A stretch of 64,000 nucleotides of DNA from Metopolophium dirhodum (lineage: Eukaryota; Arthropoda; Insecta; Hemiptera; Aphididae), in the NCBI RefSeq assembly GCF_019925205.1, contig NC_083563.1, positions 1,674,001 to 1,738,000 on the forward strand, in the 5' to 3' direction. The translations under genes were made by a program, and so were the position numbers. The notes below the pieces were generated by a model. That model was not told where the DNA came from and made no database searches. It saw nothing but the letters and a program-made list of their open reading frames with translations. The stretch's first letter is position 1; the number at the start of each line of letters is the position of its first letter. Shown piece after piece: positions 40,176 to 53,209 of this stretch.

Positions 40176-43100
40176 GAATATAAATAATAATATATACATA
40201 CGTCATATCAAGATGAAATTACAACTAATTCGATGTAGGTGTAAAATAAAAATATTACCTACAACACAAGCAATCGATCATTAATTAATGGTAGATTAAA
40301 TTCGTAAGTTGTTATGATGATTGACATAATATAAACTTAGATTTTTTCATCTAAATGCGATGAAATTGTGAAAACTAAAAAGACGATTTTAAGAGGCTAA
40401 ACGTAAAACCATAATAAAATATTTACCCCTGCGTTTGAAACGATTTCGTACTGGTTTAAGTCCACCGTATAGTTTATCCTTTAAAACTATCAACGAATAA
40501 ATAAGTACAAAAAAATACACGTTTTACGCGTGACTTGTTTTTCATTCGTGCGTATAAGAAGTATTTAGAAGCTTAGAACATCAACAATTCTTCAATATAA
40601 ATAAAAGACAATCTTCAAAATATAAATGTAAGTTTGTTGGTATAGGGACTGTGTACATGGTATATCTTATAAAGTATTATAACAATATAATTGTGATTAG
40701 ATGAAATATATATAATAATAATAATAATAATAATACACAATGAAAATTCACCCAATAGGTATAAATAATTATATTATATAGGTACATATAGATTATTAAT
40801 TATGTTTGAATTTCTGAATTTTGGTTCGGATTACAATCTTTAACCCGTTTTTGTTTTGAATACACAACCCTTTTACCTTTGTAGAATTGCCATTTTCCTT
40901 AGTAGATATATCTACGATATCTACCTACCTAAGATTAATTAGGTACCTATTTCAATAACAACAACTATACATCCAACTGCAGTATTATCTTAAATGAATA
41001 TACATTAAAAGCTTCATTATTACTATTGTTGATGAGTTTTTCAAACTTACAATAAACAAAAGCCGACCCAAGTGCAAAATGTAAATCAATAGGTAACGTA
41101 TATACTACATTCACAATAAACTATATATGAAACCTGCTCTATCGAGAAATCGCTATTGAGTAAATATTCCAATGGTAAATATTCTAAATATTACATACGT
41201 GCACCAATCTGCATGTTAACTGAAACAATTTGTTGAATATTGTCCTACTTATTTTTTCTCAAATAGTTACAAACTAATTTTATACAAATAACTTTATTCA
41301 TTCATTTCGAGTTCGAGGTTTGTTAAAAAACAGTACCTACCTTTGTCCACTAACAACTTATAATATTATGTCCTGTCAACCATAGGGTTCTATAGAGTAC
41401 TGATACAATAAAGTAACGAATAGGTAGTCGACTAGTAGTTATACTTAACGAATACGACTAACGAATACTACTTGTGGTTACCTTTTTGTCTTTGGCGTCG
41501 GGAAAAAGAAAAAACCTCGAGAAGCTCTTATTATATAGGTAGCTACTTGTTTTCAATATGTGATTAATATAATGTATTAAATAACGTAATATCAAATATA
41601 TCCGGGCTTAGTTTTTTTGTATATAATCAAATTAATTATGAAAAAAATCTATTGTAATGGTTGGTATTTGATAGAGGGGAATTGTAAAGGAACGGTTTGA
41701 AAAAATAATTTATACATTTCATAGTATACCCTTTTTCTTTTTATTTCAGTGGTATTGTCAGCCATGTCAGGGCTCAGAAACATCTGAAAATAATTCGCCT
41801 CGACCCTAAAATCTTTTATTTAACAACAAATCAATACATACATCAGAATAAAAAATGTTTAATGACAAAAAGAGGTGGCCCCTACTCGACCATTTGGTGC
41901 TTGGCCCGTAGAAGTGTATTTCAACTATCACGATCTTAGTTTTTTAGCTTCGTTGTGCTTCTCATTCACAATCCGCTTCCTCCTTAATGATATAACCGTG
42001 AACACATTATAGTTTCAGACAGCTCTCCATTGCAGAGGCACTTGTAATTCATACTTGTACTTTACAGCATCATCGTCACCTGGACACTCAGGGTAGGCTC
42101 CAGGCCGCAGCCCCACAAGCTGTATTTTTAAACAATTGTATATTGTTAAAAACAAAATTATAAACAATAATCATATTATAATATCGAAATTTTCTGAAAA
42201 TTATGACTGCCTCCCCCAACCATGTCTCTGGAGCCACCCCTGAGGACACCCGGTTTCTGCTGGTTGGTGTTGAGCCTTACCGCCTGAATATTTTTTTGAC
42301 TTTCTCCAGCCTACGCCCCGCAATGAAACTGAGTGTGTTCTGCATCATCGATTTAAATTACGCCATGATGGCCTGCCCCAGTTCTCCTTTCCCTATTTGA
42401 TGCAGATACGTCTTGCCAAAATATCAACTATGACCCGTCATAAGTCGGATGAGATATAATCAGATATAATCATGTGCTCGGCCAGCGTCTTAGGCTGAAA
42501 ATCTAGAAACATTTCGCCCTCTGCTGACCACAAGTATCGATAATTGAATACATTATACAATAAATAGATACTTTCATTTGGACACCTGCGCGTAGGTACT
42601 ATATTAATTGTATATAATAAATAATAATAATAATATTATGAACATCGATGGTTTCAAGTCTGACCGTACAAAATGCTTCATGTATTATATTGTAACAAAC
42701 AATATGGAAATCTGAAAAAATCGTAACCACTGAAATGACGTTGATCCACTGACAAAAATAATCTTTTATAGACCAGCTAAGGTTAGGCAGACGCCTATGC
42801 CCTAATCCCTGTAGTGTTCGATTCGATTGTGCCACTTGTGCATAGGAGTTATCCTGGCCTCTACCAGGTCTTCATCAACTTGGTACAGTGGTAGGTACAG
42901 AAATTCGTGTAATTGTGTGTCAGTAAAAGATAAATGCCTCGGTCCGATTTTAGTCTTCCATGTCTTCCCGATCGTATAAGTCATTCGGGATCAAACATCT
43001 TAGCATAATCCGACGAAGTGTTTTTATAAATTGTAGATACAGAAGGAAATATACTTGTCAGCCTAGTGCCTACCAAGACATGTGAAGAAATCAATGAGTA

Positions 43101-43610
43101 TATTGTCAAGGAACAGGAAAAAATTGAGTCTTTAAAACACTACCTACCGATATGGCTATATATAATTATATATAATAATAAATTTATATATTAGATTTAA
43201 AATGTACAAAAGTTAAGAAGTGTTTTAATAAGCTTAAATTGTTTTTCTTCTTAAAAGTACGTGCACTATTTTTTTTAAATAACCAAAGTTTTTTTGCGTA
43301 TAAAATATAATAAACTTAAGTTTATTACATGCGTTAGGTTAAATCACTTTCATGTTTAAAAACAAAGGATGTTATTAAAACTCAGCCGGGAGATCTGTAC
43401 AAAAAATAATAATGGTCCCAGTGACAGTTTTTCAAAGTTGCCACCTCAATTATAATACTTTTCCACTAATCTACTACCCGGTGCCTATTTAGGGAAGGTT
43501 GATATAAAGTGTATTATATCGAAAAAAATAACTTTACGGGAATCACTCTCAAGCTTTGTAGAATTATCGGATTTTGATGACTATCTTTTTATCTGAAAGA
43601 AGAAGACTTC
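40176..43610. other. Non-coding stretch, partly GC-richer and unexplained
   Basis: An ATA/TAA microsatellite lies at 40713-40734. From about 41,740 to 42,985 the sequence is richer in GC and contains short frames on both strands (65 codons plus at 42203; 60 and 78 codons minus at 42802 and 42599). The minus-strand peptide with EDLVEARITPMHKWHNRIEH looks coding-like but is broken and I cannot place it. An old transposon is the likeliest source. Confidence 0.35.
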
Positions 43611-43762
43611 CTACAGCCCGCATCGATCTCTGATTTTGTATTTTATTTCAAATAATTGTATTAAAAAATGTGTAAAAAAATGCTTTTTATCTTGTACTTT
43701 TTAGACATATCATAAAGTTTGAGAATAAAATATTGAAAAACAAAGATCGATGCGGACTGTAG
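43611..43762. repeat. Inverted repeat, about 40-base arms
   Basis: CTACAGCCCGCATCGATCTC (43611-43630) pairs with GATCGATGCGGACTGTAG (43745-43762), and pairing continues inward through T/A-rich sequence with a few mismatches, leaving a spacer of roughly 70 bases. The shape is that of a small MITE or foldback remnant. Confidence 0.65.
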
Positions 43763-45146
43763 AATATTTCCCTTTAGCAATTAAAAAAAAATTATGAAAT
43801 TTGGTTGATTCCACAAGGCGGTTTCGTTGTTCCCGCAGAGTGTATTTTTGAGGACAAAATGGTATCGGCACCGGGCGCCTTAACAGATCTTACTCCACTT
43901 AATTTATCATTTCACTAGGTATCTATCAAATTATTCAATAATAATAACATAATATAGTAAGTTGATGAGTGGTATTTTGAAAGACAGTTCTTGCTTCGTT
44001 TAGAATCGAAACTGTGTCCATAAATATCCCTATACTGAAATCTTGAAGGGACATGCAAAGTTTTCTTCAAGTTATCAATATAGCTGCTCAATATACCAAT
44101 TGCATTACGGCAATTTTGTGTGAAGGAACTGAAGGAAGTACGCCTATTATAATTCCGACAGTTAAAAACTTTCCGTTACATATATCATTAAAACGAAGTT
44201 GGAGCATAGCATTGCTATATAATTTATAGCCATGTGAAATGCACAGTCTACGTAATATAATATTGATTATTGTTTCATATTTAGGACGGATGAGAAATAA
44301 CGTATTGTGCCCCTCGTCATAATCAAATGAAAAATACAAAGTCGAATTGAATTTATTTAGGTAACTATTAATATTTTATGGATGTAGTGTTTACCTTCTA
44401 CACCTAGCTATGACCTACCTATACGTCAAACAAAATATTAAGTAGGTACCTACCTAATAACTGACAAATGGGAAATCTTCATGGAATTTCATAGGTTTGA
44501 TTTCCCTCGTGAATACATTTTAGGGTTCAAACGAAGACTCCAATATTTCGTGTAAAGATATAAGCACAACCGCATAAGTATGTAGACATGTATAGTAATA
44601 AGATGTTATACTCCTTTTTTTTTTTAGGTAGGTACCATTTTTTTTTATGTATTATCACCATCACTGAGGCGGGAACCACGATATACAGGTAGTAATAATT
44701 ATTATTCCGCCTCAGTTGCATTGTTTATTATACGATATTTTTTAAATATAAATAAACACTGTTATTGAGTGTAGGTATATAGGTAAAATTCATTATTCGT
44801 ATACAGATTACTGATGCTATAAGAAATCAATAACGACCAGTGACGATTGACGGGTAAAGCAACTATAACTTTTAGATTCTGAGCGGCGCAGAACTAAGAA
44901 TGTAGGTAAAGGTCTTACGATAATGTGTGTTATTTTATTTGTGTGTGTCTCTCGTCACATTTTGGAACGGAACATAATATTGTAATTCAAATTTCAGTAG
45001 TCCAATCTTCAATTTCAAAGATGATGTACGGTTTGATTTTTGTTTCTATTAACTTAAAACTGAAACTACAGTCACAATTTGCTTTTTCAAGTGTTTGAAC
45101 TTAGAAGTTTGTAATTATTGCACTAACCTAAATGACTTGGTGGTCG
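43763..45146. other. AT-rich non-coding stretch
   Basis: Another end of the TCTGAGCGGAGCGA family is at 44871-44890 (TTTAGATTCTGAGCGGCGCA). No gene is seen. Confidence 0.4.
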
Positions 45147-45154
45147 TTTTGTGT
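45147..45154. repeat. Target-site duplication of the hAT transposon, left copy
   Basis: TTTTGTGT, identical to 49436-49443. Confidence 0.95.
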
Positions 45155-45353
45155 CATAGGCGCAATTTGGGCTGAATTTATGGGGGTGCTAGATTTATGT
45201 GGACCAAAGAAACCCGTGTGGGGCTTCGCCCCCCACACCCCCCTCATAACACCATTCATGCATTCATAATAATACCTGATTAATCAATAATTATTAATAT
45301 TTGAAAAATAAATATATAATACAGGTAAATACGTTTTTTATTTTCATTAAATA

Positions 45354-48300
45354 TTATACTAAAGATATACGCCTTTGAGACATAGCAAAATTATTTATTA
45401 TTTTATCTTTATCAATTTTATTGCTTAGATCTCTCTCAATATTAATAACTGACAAATCTGTAAATTTTGACTGTTCCATGCTTGTCCTAAGCCAATTCTT
45501 TATTCGGCGCATAGATGAAAAAGACCTTTCACAAGTAGCTGAGCTTATAGGAATAGCTAATCCTACTTGAATAAGTTTAAACAAGTTTGGAAAAACATCT
45601 TCAGTCACCACTTTCTTTATTCCAAGTATATCAAAATCCAAATTTCTATTATGTAAACAATTTTTTGTCAGCAACATTTCTGCTTTCAATGATGTTAAAT
45701 CAATATCCACAACATCCTGAAATTATATTATCCTCACATGATTATTTTATTTACAAAATTAACCTACATTACATTAATCACAACAATATATTATATACAT
45801 GGTTGTTAGGTACCTATTTATAATTATTATGAATTCAATTAATGAGTTATTATTATTTAGTTTATATATAATTTACTAGTTACGAACCTTGTAATGATTG
45901 ATGAAATATGAACCTTTTTCAAAATCCATTTTCATAAACTGGTCTAATGAGTTAGCTAAAACTAAACTTTCATCCGAAAAACGGTATTTTAAATTTACAA
46001 TAACAGCATCAATTATTTGAAAATAAATGATTTTCCAATGCTCTTCAACAGTTCTACATTCTGTCTCACTTTGTGTTCCAGTTAATGTCTCGAGATTATA
46101 ACTCTGCAAGTGACGTGGCTCTTGGCGTTTGCGTTTAGATTTTGCTCCTAGGTAGATAAAAGTAAAACCATTAGTACTTAGGTATTAAAAATAAATATTA
46201 AATATACATTATTTCTTGACACATTTTTAAATTATTAATTCTTACTAGAGTTTGATAATTCCAATGTTATTTGGTTTAATTGTGCAAATTCCTTAATCTG
46301 TTCCCAGAGCTTAAAAAAACCATCTTCATTCCTCTGATTTTCAAAAGTAGAAATCACACTTTGTATCACACTACTCGATTTGCCCAAGGTGGCAGATTTA
46401 GATTGAAGTTGATTGCTTAAAACATTTATAATGCTTAACACTTCATTCAATATGTGAAGAACTATTATAAATTCTAATTTATTAATAGAACTTAAAATAC
46501 CTACAATTTACAAATCAAAAAATTGAACATTAATATTATTATTTTATTTAGTTTTATAAATGAACCTATATAATATGTAAATAACTATTTTAAATGAAAG
46601 TCCTATAATAATACCTAATGCACGTGCTACATCTTTATCAATTTGTTCCTCAATTTCATCGTTAAGAATATTAAGAATGCTGGAATAATTTTTCAACATT
46701 GCAACACAATTTTTATATCTGCACACCCATCTTGTGTCACATATTCTTAATAAATTTCCTTTATTTAATCCTAGATTGCTTTGCATTTCACATAACTTTT
46801 TATTTTTTGATGGTTGTGAAAAATGTACATATATTGCTTCAAGCACATTAAAAACATGTTTTGCACTCTGAAAAATATAATAACACATATGAAATGAATA
46901 TCTACAAATCTATAAATTTGATCTGTTTTTATATTACCTTTATTGTCTTACATGTATCTACAACTACTAAATTAAGGCGGTGTGCCATACAGTGAGTGTA
47001 TACAGCGTATGGATAGTGTTCTTTAATTCTTGATTGAACACTGCGTAAGTGTCCGGACATAACACTAGCACCATCATATGATTGTGCGATTATTTTGATT
47101 TTGGACATAGTCAGTTTTTGTTTTTCAAAACATTCAAACAGTGCAGTAACGATATTGTTGGAAGTTTGTCCTTTTGAAACATCAACAAAGCATAAGAATC
47201 TTTCATATACATCCAAGTCAATGGTATATCTTACACAAATTGACAATTGCTCTTCTCTATAACATCTACAATAATACAATTGTATAAACGTTTATAAATT
47301 AGAATGCATTAAAAAATAGGAGTTTTATAAAAAAAAATGCATAAAACAAACCTAGCTTCGTCACACATTAAAGCAAAAAAACCAATCTTATCAATTTCTT
47401 TGACAATAGTTTCTCTTATATCTTCTGCACACAATTTAATTAATTGATCTTGAATAGACCAGCTCGTATAATTTGTTGCTTCATCAAATTTGTTTTTGAA
47501 ATCTGGCTGATAATTTGATAAAAGTCCACATAATTCCTTAAAATTGCCTGAAAATTGTTATGTATATAGAAATACTCTTGAAAAAATTAACTTAATTAAA
47601 TATGAATGCAGTATAAAATAAGTTTAATAAGTAACCTTGATTTAGAGAATCTGCATCTTCTCTGTGGCCTCGGTAAGCAATACCTTGTTTTCCCAAAAAT
47701 AATATTATGTCAATAAGCGTACCAATGTAGGCACGGTTTTTGGCCACTTGTTCCTTATAGCCGCTACACTGCTTCACCATAACAGAACCAGATTTCTTAC
47801 AAGCTAAGTAGCCATTCATCTTAGATAGACAAACTAAATGTCGCTTTGTTTTGGTATGTTTTTTCAGTTTTTCATTAAGCTAAATAAAAAAAAATTAAAT
47901 GCATGTCTTATGAAATATAAAGTTTTAATAAATACCTATCCTTTAAAGTTTGATATATTTTCTTAGTAATATTGTCAAAAATAGTTAAAAATATACACTT
48001 ACTTTTTGCCAGTTCGAAAATCCTTTATTTGTCCAAACTTCGTCAATAAGTTCATCAGCAAACATTCTACATACATAGCAAAATGCTGCATTGCTTTTTA
48101 TACTATACTCCAACCAAGTATATTGTTTATACCATTCGCTACTAAACGATCTGTTTTGCGAACCAAATCTAGTTTGTTTATACACCTACATGATAATATG
48201 ATTATTATACTACAATATACACAAATATAAGTACCTAAATTAAATAGGTAGGTATTAAAATTACCTTACCAGCAACTATAAATACCTAATAAATATAATA

Positions 48301-48745
48301 TCAATAACTGAAAATTACCTAATATTTTTATTAAATGAGGTATATTTATTATTAGTACCTATACTAGGTTTTACCTAGTGTTAAGTTAACTTACATTTAA
48401 AACAGGACGGTAAGGTCCAGTTGCAAGATTTCCTCAATCAGAATGTTGGAGTTCATTTTTGTTGTGTTGAAATGGAAATGTTTCGACAAGATTAGCATCA
48501 GTTTGATTCACTATAACATTTTTTTCTATAATTTCAATATCAGGGTCATCAACGACCTCAGAATTCAACTAAATAAATTTAAAAATATAAAAAGAATCAA
48601 AATCAAAATTAACATTATGATGATTATAAAGATGGTTTTTCTTCATTTAATAAATATCAAAACTTACTTCTTGGTGTTTATCATTATCATTTTTTGACTT
48701 TTTTTCAAAATTGAAAATACTAAAAATCTTTTTAGTATTTTCCAT
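45354..48745 (-). pseudogene. hAT transposase, ZMYM1/DUF4371 type, ten exons, one premature stop
   Basis: Exons on the minus strand: 48745-48668, 48568-48395, 48185-48003, 47879-47636, 47547-47352, 47265-46938, 46867-46615, 46461-46246, 46147-45888, 45716-45354. All nine introns (70-209 bases) have GT and AG borders. The exons add up to 2295 bases, 765 codons with the stop, in one consistent frame. Exon 3 carries the TTF/MYM-type zinc-finger region (SNAAFCYVCRMFADE). Exon 5 has LMCDEA, the first catalytic Asp region of DUF4371 proteins. Exon 6 has YTHCMAHRLNLVVVD, the conserved C-x2-H block. Exon 10 has the C-terminal dimerisation motif SATCERSFSSMRRIKNWLR. The only disruption found is a TGA at codon 71 (48434-48436) in exon 2, before the zinc finger. 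A downstream start would lose that finger, so the copy is probably inactive. Confidence 0.9.
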
Positions 48746-49246
48746 AATAAAATTTAAAAACAATAACAACTTGAGTAGGTAATTAAAATAAAATTAAATA
48801 TAATTTAAATTAAATTAAATATAGGAAGTTAATGAGGATAAACAATAAAACACGTTACACGTACGTCGCACACTCGCACAGACTTAACGATTCGAAAAAT
48901 ACGAGTATATGATTATGGTCTGATGGTGCGGCCTGTGTGTTTTCACAGAAAAAATACAATCAGAATGGTCACATCGAATCGACAATAATTGATTATGAGC
49001 GTTCTATTTTTAGACGGTTATTTCTATTTACCAGATTAGCGAAAGACATTGATAAGCTGTTACTGGCTACGACCACACTACGACCTACGGATACGGGCTA
49101 GTATAGAGATATCTATCTTTATTATCTATGTGTGTATCAGGATCATATTTGATATTTTATTTTATACAATATATTATACCTAGGTATTATTACTATAATT
49201 ATATAATATATACTACCTATATAGGTAAGTAGGTAACATAATTTAT

Positions 49247-49275
49247 ATTATTATTTATTATTATTATTATTATTA
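49247..49275. repeat. (TTA)n microsatellite inside the hAT element
   Basis: A nearly pure TTA run in the 5' non-coding part of the transposon. Confidence 0.85.
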
Positions 49276-49435
49276 TATAAGTCAAATCTTAGACATTAAT
49301 TTATCCTGTTGTCTATGACATAATACGTGTATAACCAATAACAATTAAATGATGCTGTTGAAAATAATTTGGGGGTGCTAATATGAATTTTGGGGGTGCT
49401 AAGCACCCCCAAGCACCCCCCAAATTGCGCCTATG

Positions 49436-49443
49436 TTTTGTGT
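49436..49443. repeat. Target-site duplication of the hAT transposon, right copy
   Basis: TTTTGTGT, identical to 45147-45154. Confidence 0.95.
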
Positions 49444-49989
49444 GTACCTGTTATAATTATAATACTATAGATCCTATAATAACCGATTACACCGTTAAGG
49501 TTGTATAATTAATAATTATTTTCTAAATTTAATATTGTACCTACGATTAAGTGTAAACTCGTAAAACGCATAATGATAAATTATGGTGGATGAGTGCCGG
49601 CTGGTAAATGTCTAGGTTTGCCCCCTGTAAAAATAAAATGATTTGCGCCACTAGTGGTCGCTGTGCAGACCACGACGATCGTTACGACAATAATTTTGTT
49701 TAAACGACGTAGCATGTTCGGTACAACGTTGGGACGTATTGAGAAAGATAGGTAGCAAATAAGTCGATCACTTTACGCTTTTAACAAAATAAGAATATAA
49801 TATTTTCACTGTCGCATATTTTTTAACTTCAAAATTATTAAATGCACAATCATAAGTTCAGTATTAGGCCTTCGACTAGTGCTGACAATTATCTAAATAA
49901 TGCTTATTGGTACTCTACTCGTATTAACGGGACAGGTCCTAGCTGGCATGACGGACTATAATTCTATATTACTTCCAGACAGTTCCAGT

Positions 49990-51197
49990 CATAGGCGGAA
50001 ATGGGACTTGGGCTTGAGAGGACTAAGCCCCCCCAGAAGTTCAAAGTACAGGTCTTAGCTCCCCTGGCCCACAAAATTTTAAAATGACTAAAATATATAC
50101 AGTAATTGTTATAATTGTAAAATTCATATTTAATAACTGAATTAAAAAATATTCTGTGATAAAAATTAATTTTAATTCCTAAGATTTTACTAACTTATTA
50201 TCATAACTTGGAACGATCGTAATTATGTACCTAGTATTAATATTTAATAATAAGTAATAATACCCGCCATAGGTAGGTTGTTTATCAGCAATCGTCCCCG
50301 TCGCGTAGCGCGTCGTCCCAGTTTCGATGGAATTACGTATTAACCATACACTGCATGATTTTTTTGAAAATAATATATTTCTTTATTAGAAATTGGAAAA
50401 AATGACTAAAAAATCTATTTTAATTGTGTTATACCTTTTACCCCTATTAAGGGTTTGTAGCCAATTGATCGGCATAATCGACATAGTTTAAGCATTTTTG
50501 TTTTTCACCGTATATCGCATTGTATTTGAGTGCTTTACAATTTATTTTACAAGCGATACACTATATTTTTTTAATAAATTAATTATTATGCCTAAGAAAT
50601 TATTTGATATTTTTAATGTTATAGCATTATAATGAATAACTTTATAGCTTCACGTTTTTTTTTTATATTTTAAAATGGTTTTTTGTCAAACTAAATTTTA
50701 ATTATTATCTACATTTTACACAGACACACAGTAGATACCTACACAGTAAACTTATTCTAATTAGATATTTAGATGATTTGTTACTATAAAATTAATATTC
50801 GTTGGTCATCATTTCTCTCAGGCGAAGCGAGTGGTTTAGTAAAATGGGGGTAAATAATATGTTGCTTAGGTACCTATACATTTTGTACGATGCACCTCTT
50901 ATGGATTTGCCGACGTTTTTTTAACTCTTAAATCTGCCATTGGTTATAATTCTAAATTAAAAATGAATGACTTAATAATTTCTGTTTAGAATACTTCTAA
51001 AATGTTAAAGATGAGGCACATCATTTTTTTTAAACTTAATTATGGTCAAATAATTGTTTAGTATGTCGAACTTTGTACATTGTCTTGTTGAAATAAATAT
51101 TTGCGTGCGGCTTTAGTACAGTGGTACTTATATAGGTGTAATGAGCATACAATGCTCAGCCCCCGCCCCCAGTAATTTAACCAAATTTCCGCTTATG
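49990..51197. mobile_element. Non-autonomous hAT-type element (1208 bp)
   Basis: The left end is CATAGGCGGAAATGGGACTT. The right end, reverse-complemented, is CATAAGCGGAAATTTGG. A perfect 8-bp duplication GTTCCAGT flanks it (49982-49989 and 51198-51205). Subterminal C-runs match the 257-bp relative at 6520-6776. The interior is AT-rich and has no long frame, so it depends on a transposase elsewhere. Its ends resemble CATAGGCGCAATTTGGG of the autonomous element 0.55 kb away, which makes cross-mobilisation conceivable (inference). Confidence 0.9.
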
Positions 51198-51477
51198 GTT
51201 CCAGTTCTTGCCGATTCGCATTATTATACGAATCGGTAAAAATAACATGTTTTTTCGTCCTTAAGCTTCCTGATAGTTCGATTATTTCCTACTCGCACAG
51301 TTGCACGTATACCATGTACCTATAAATTACAATATGTATAATTTGTTTGCCATACTATTTTAAAATCATGAAATAACTACCCTAGGTCTTGGATTTACTG
51401 CAAAGTGAGGAATACAGAAAAATTCATTAATATCACGAGAAATATTTTGTATTTTAAAAATTCATATAATTTGTAAT

Positions 51478-51708
51478 TTTTTTTTATTAACTCGTGGTAA
51501 TTTAGGCCGCATCGGGTGGTTTTTAACTGTGGGGTAGGGTACAGAAGGTTTTTGTAAACACGTGTTTTACTGTTTTAGTTTGGCAAAATTTCAAATTGGG
51601 TACCCGTAGGTTTCTGCCATGTGCGGTCAGGGGAAGGCGGCCTCTTTCTCAATACAGATGTCTGAGAAGTAACCGACGACTTAGTCCGCTCGGCCACTTC
51701 ATCCCCCA
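51478..51708 (-). mobile_element. tRNA-derived SINE, copy 2
   Basis: On the minus strand it reads GGGGGATGAAGTGGCCGAGC at the head (Ser/Leu-tRNA-like A box), then ATGGCAGAAACCTACGGGT and CTACCCCACAGTTAAAAACC, all aligning with the SINE at 37602-37886, and ends in an A tail. A perfect duplication AATTTGTAAT flanks it (51468-51477 and 51709-51718). Its B-box region has decayed or been replaced, unlike copy 1, so it should not be transcribable from its own promoter. Confidence 0.85.
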
Positions 51709-51718
51709 ATTTGTAATT

Positions 51719-53120
51719 GTAATACTAATATAGTAATACTAAATCCTGAACATTTTAACGATTCGACAAATTTCATCAAAATTTGAACTTATAATACAAA
51801 ATTGTGATTCTGTCTTCAATATTTTTGAATTGTTATGAGAACAACTTATCAAGAACCGAGCAGCATTGCAAATTACAATAAGTGGGTTAATTCAATTTAT
51901 AATCGAAATTTTAATAAATTATGAGCTGTAAGTACAATAATTTGCAAATTTTCGAGATTTCAAAAAAAATTTTGAAACATTTAAACTAATTTTAGGCTAT
52001 TTAAAGGAATTTTAAATTTTTAGTTTATTTTTAGTGGTACATTATGCTCCATCAAAAAGCTTGGAATTGAATACAATCCCTCGTCAGTTAATCGTATAGC
52101 AGTTCAAGACATTTTTGGTTGCTAGTTGAAAATTCCAAAAAATTTTCAATTTTAACAACTAGCAATTAATAATTTAATGGAAAGTTTCTCCCACATAAGT
52201 TATTCTAACAAAAACATAATAATAATATTAAAAATACATTATTGTTTTTATAGACATTTGAACATATAAAATTCAAACAAAACAGGATAGGTATTTCAAC
52301 AAAAAATAATGATTTTAGTTTGTTTAGTAATAAAAATATATTATTTGAAGGGATTTAAACTTTTCACCACTATGTATATTATTATTTATAAAGTAAACAC
52401 AAACTCAATGAAATTTGAAAGTTTTATATGATTTTAAGGTATTTATATTTTATACCACAAACATAAGTAATATTATAATTAAATTTTCAATTTCAATTTT
52501 GTTGAAAATTAGTTAAAACTTCCATATTATTTATAGAAAAGTAAATTACTTATATCAATATAAATATATAATAACATATAAGCTGGTACGGAATCATTTT
52601 TCTTCTTGCAAAGATTTTTATGTGCTTAATCTATGTATATTTATTCAATGATGGTAATAAGGTTTTATTTTTCTTTGTGACATCGCTAGAAAGGGGCCGA
52701 ATTACTTTATAGACTATAGTATAGAGATTAGAGGTACCTAATAGCAATGCACCTTAAGGGGATTGAAGGCGGTGATTTAATAAGGGGTCGCGTAAAGGCA
52801 ATTTGATGTCTTATACGTAAAAACAAATAAGTGACATGCGATCCCCTTAACAATTGCATATGAGAGTGGTAATAAAATAATATAGTCAATATTTTAATTT
52901 TAATTTATTATTCAGACAATTTTTAATTTTTTAATCAAAGTGGGAATTACATATCATAGAATCTTGATTTATACCAATGTAATTAATAACTAATTTCTTT
53001 TGTGATCATGAAAATTTAGTAGTTAATTTTCTTTTAAATTATCCTGACTATAATTTTTATTTATAACTTAGTTTTGTGTAAATATTAGTGTACATTCTAC
53101 AGATCAGTTCAATTGTACAA
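51719..53120. other. AT-rich intergenic stretch
   Basis: It contains only the small TTAA-bounded inverted repeat at 52754-52850 and otherwise nothing recognisable. Confidence 0.45.
52754..52850. mobile_element. Tiny TTAA-bounded inverted repeat (97 bp)
   Basis: TTAAGGGGATTG at the left pairs with CGATCCCCTTAA at the right, with one mismatch in 12. TTAA at both borders recalls the piggyBac target site. It is too small for any gene and could be a minimal piggyBac-type MITE or a chance inverted repeat. Confidence 0.4.
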
Positions 53121-53126
53121 TTTATT
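53121..53126 (-). terminator. Polyadenylation signal of bystin
   Basis: AATAAA on the minus strand, about 85 bases after the bystin stop codon. Confidence 0.6.
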
Positions 53127-53209
53127 GTTCAATAAAGAAAATGATAAATTAATCAACATAATATATTACGTACAAGAATAATAATTATTATCATATCAAT
53201 ATAAGCTAA

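Larger units (their letters stand above)
45155..49435 (-). mobile_element. Near-complete hAT DNA transposon (4281 bp)
   Basis: Perfect 17-bp terminal inverted repeats, CATAGGCGCAATTTGGG, lie at 45155-45171 and 49419-49435. They are flanked by a perfect 8-bp duplication TTTTGTGT, the hallmark of hAT transposition. Subterminal GGGGGTGCT words recur several times in both orientations (45182-45190, 49371-49429), and a GC-rich hairpin sits at 45207-45235; such motifs often serve as transposase binding sites. The element encodes one ten-exon transposase on the minus strand, leaving about 200 bases of 3' and 690 bases of 5' non-coding sequence. Undamaged ends and duplication point to a fairly recent insertion. 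Confidence 0.95.

Noticed and set aside
45587..48697. Plus-strand frames inside the hAT element (for example 45587, 48006, 48443)
   Set aside because: They are antisense shadows of the transposase exons and introns.
51211..51236. CCGATTCG/CGAATCGG hairpin as a tRNA or regulatory site
   Set aside because: Eight-base arms with AT-rich spacer only; no tRNA fold or box sequences.
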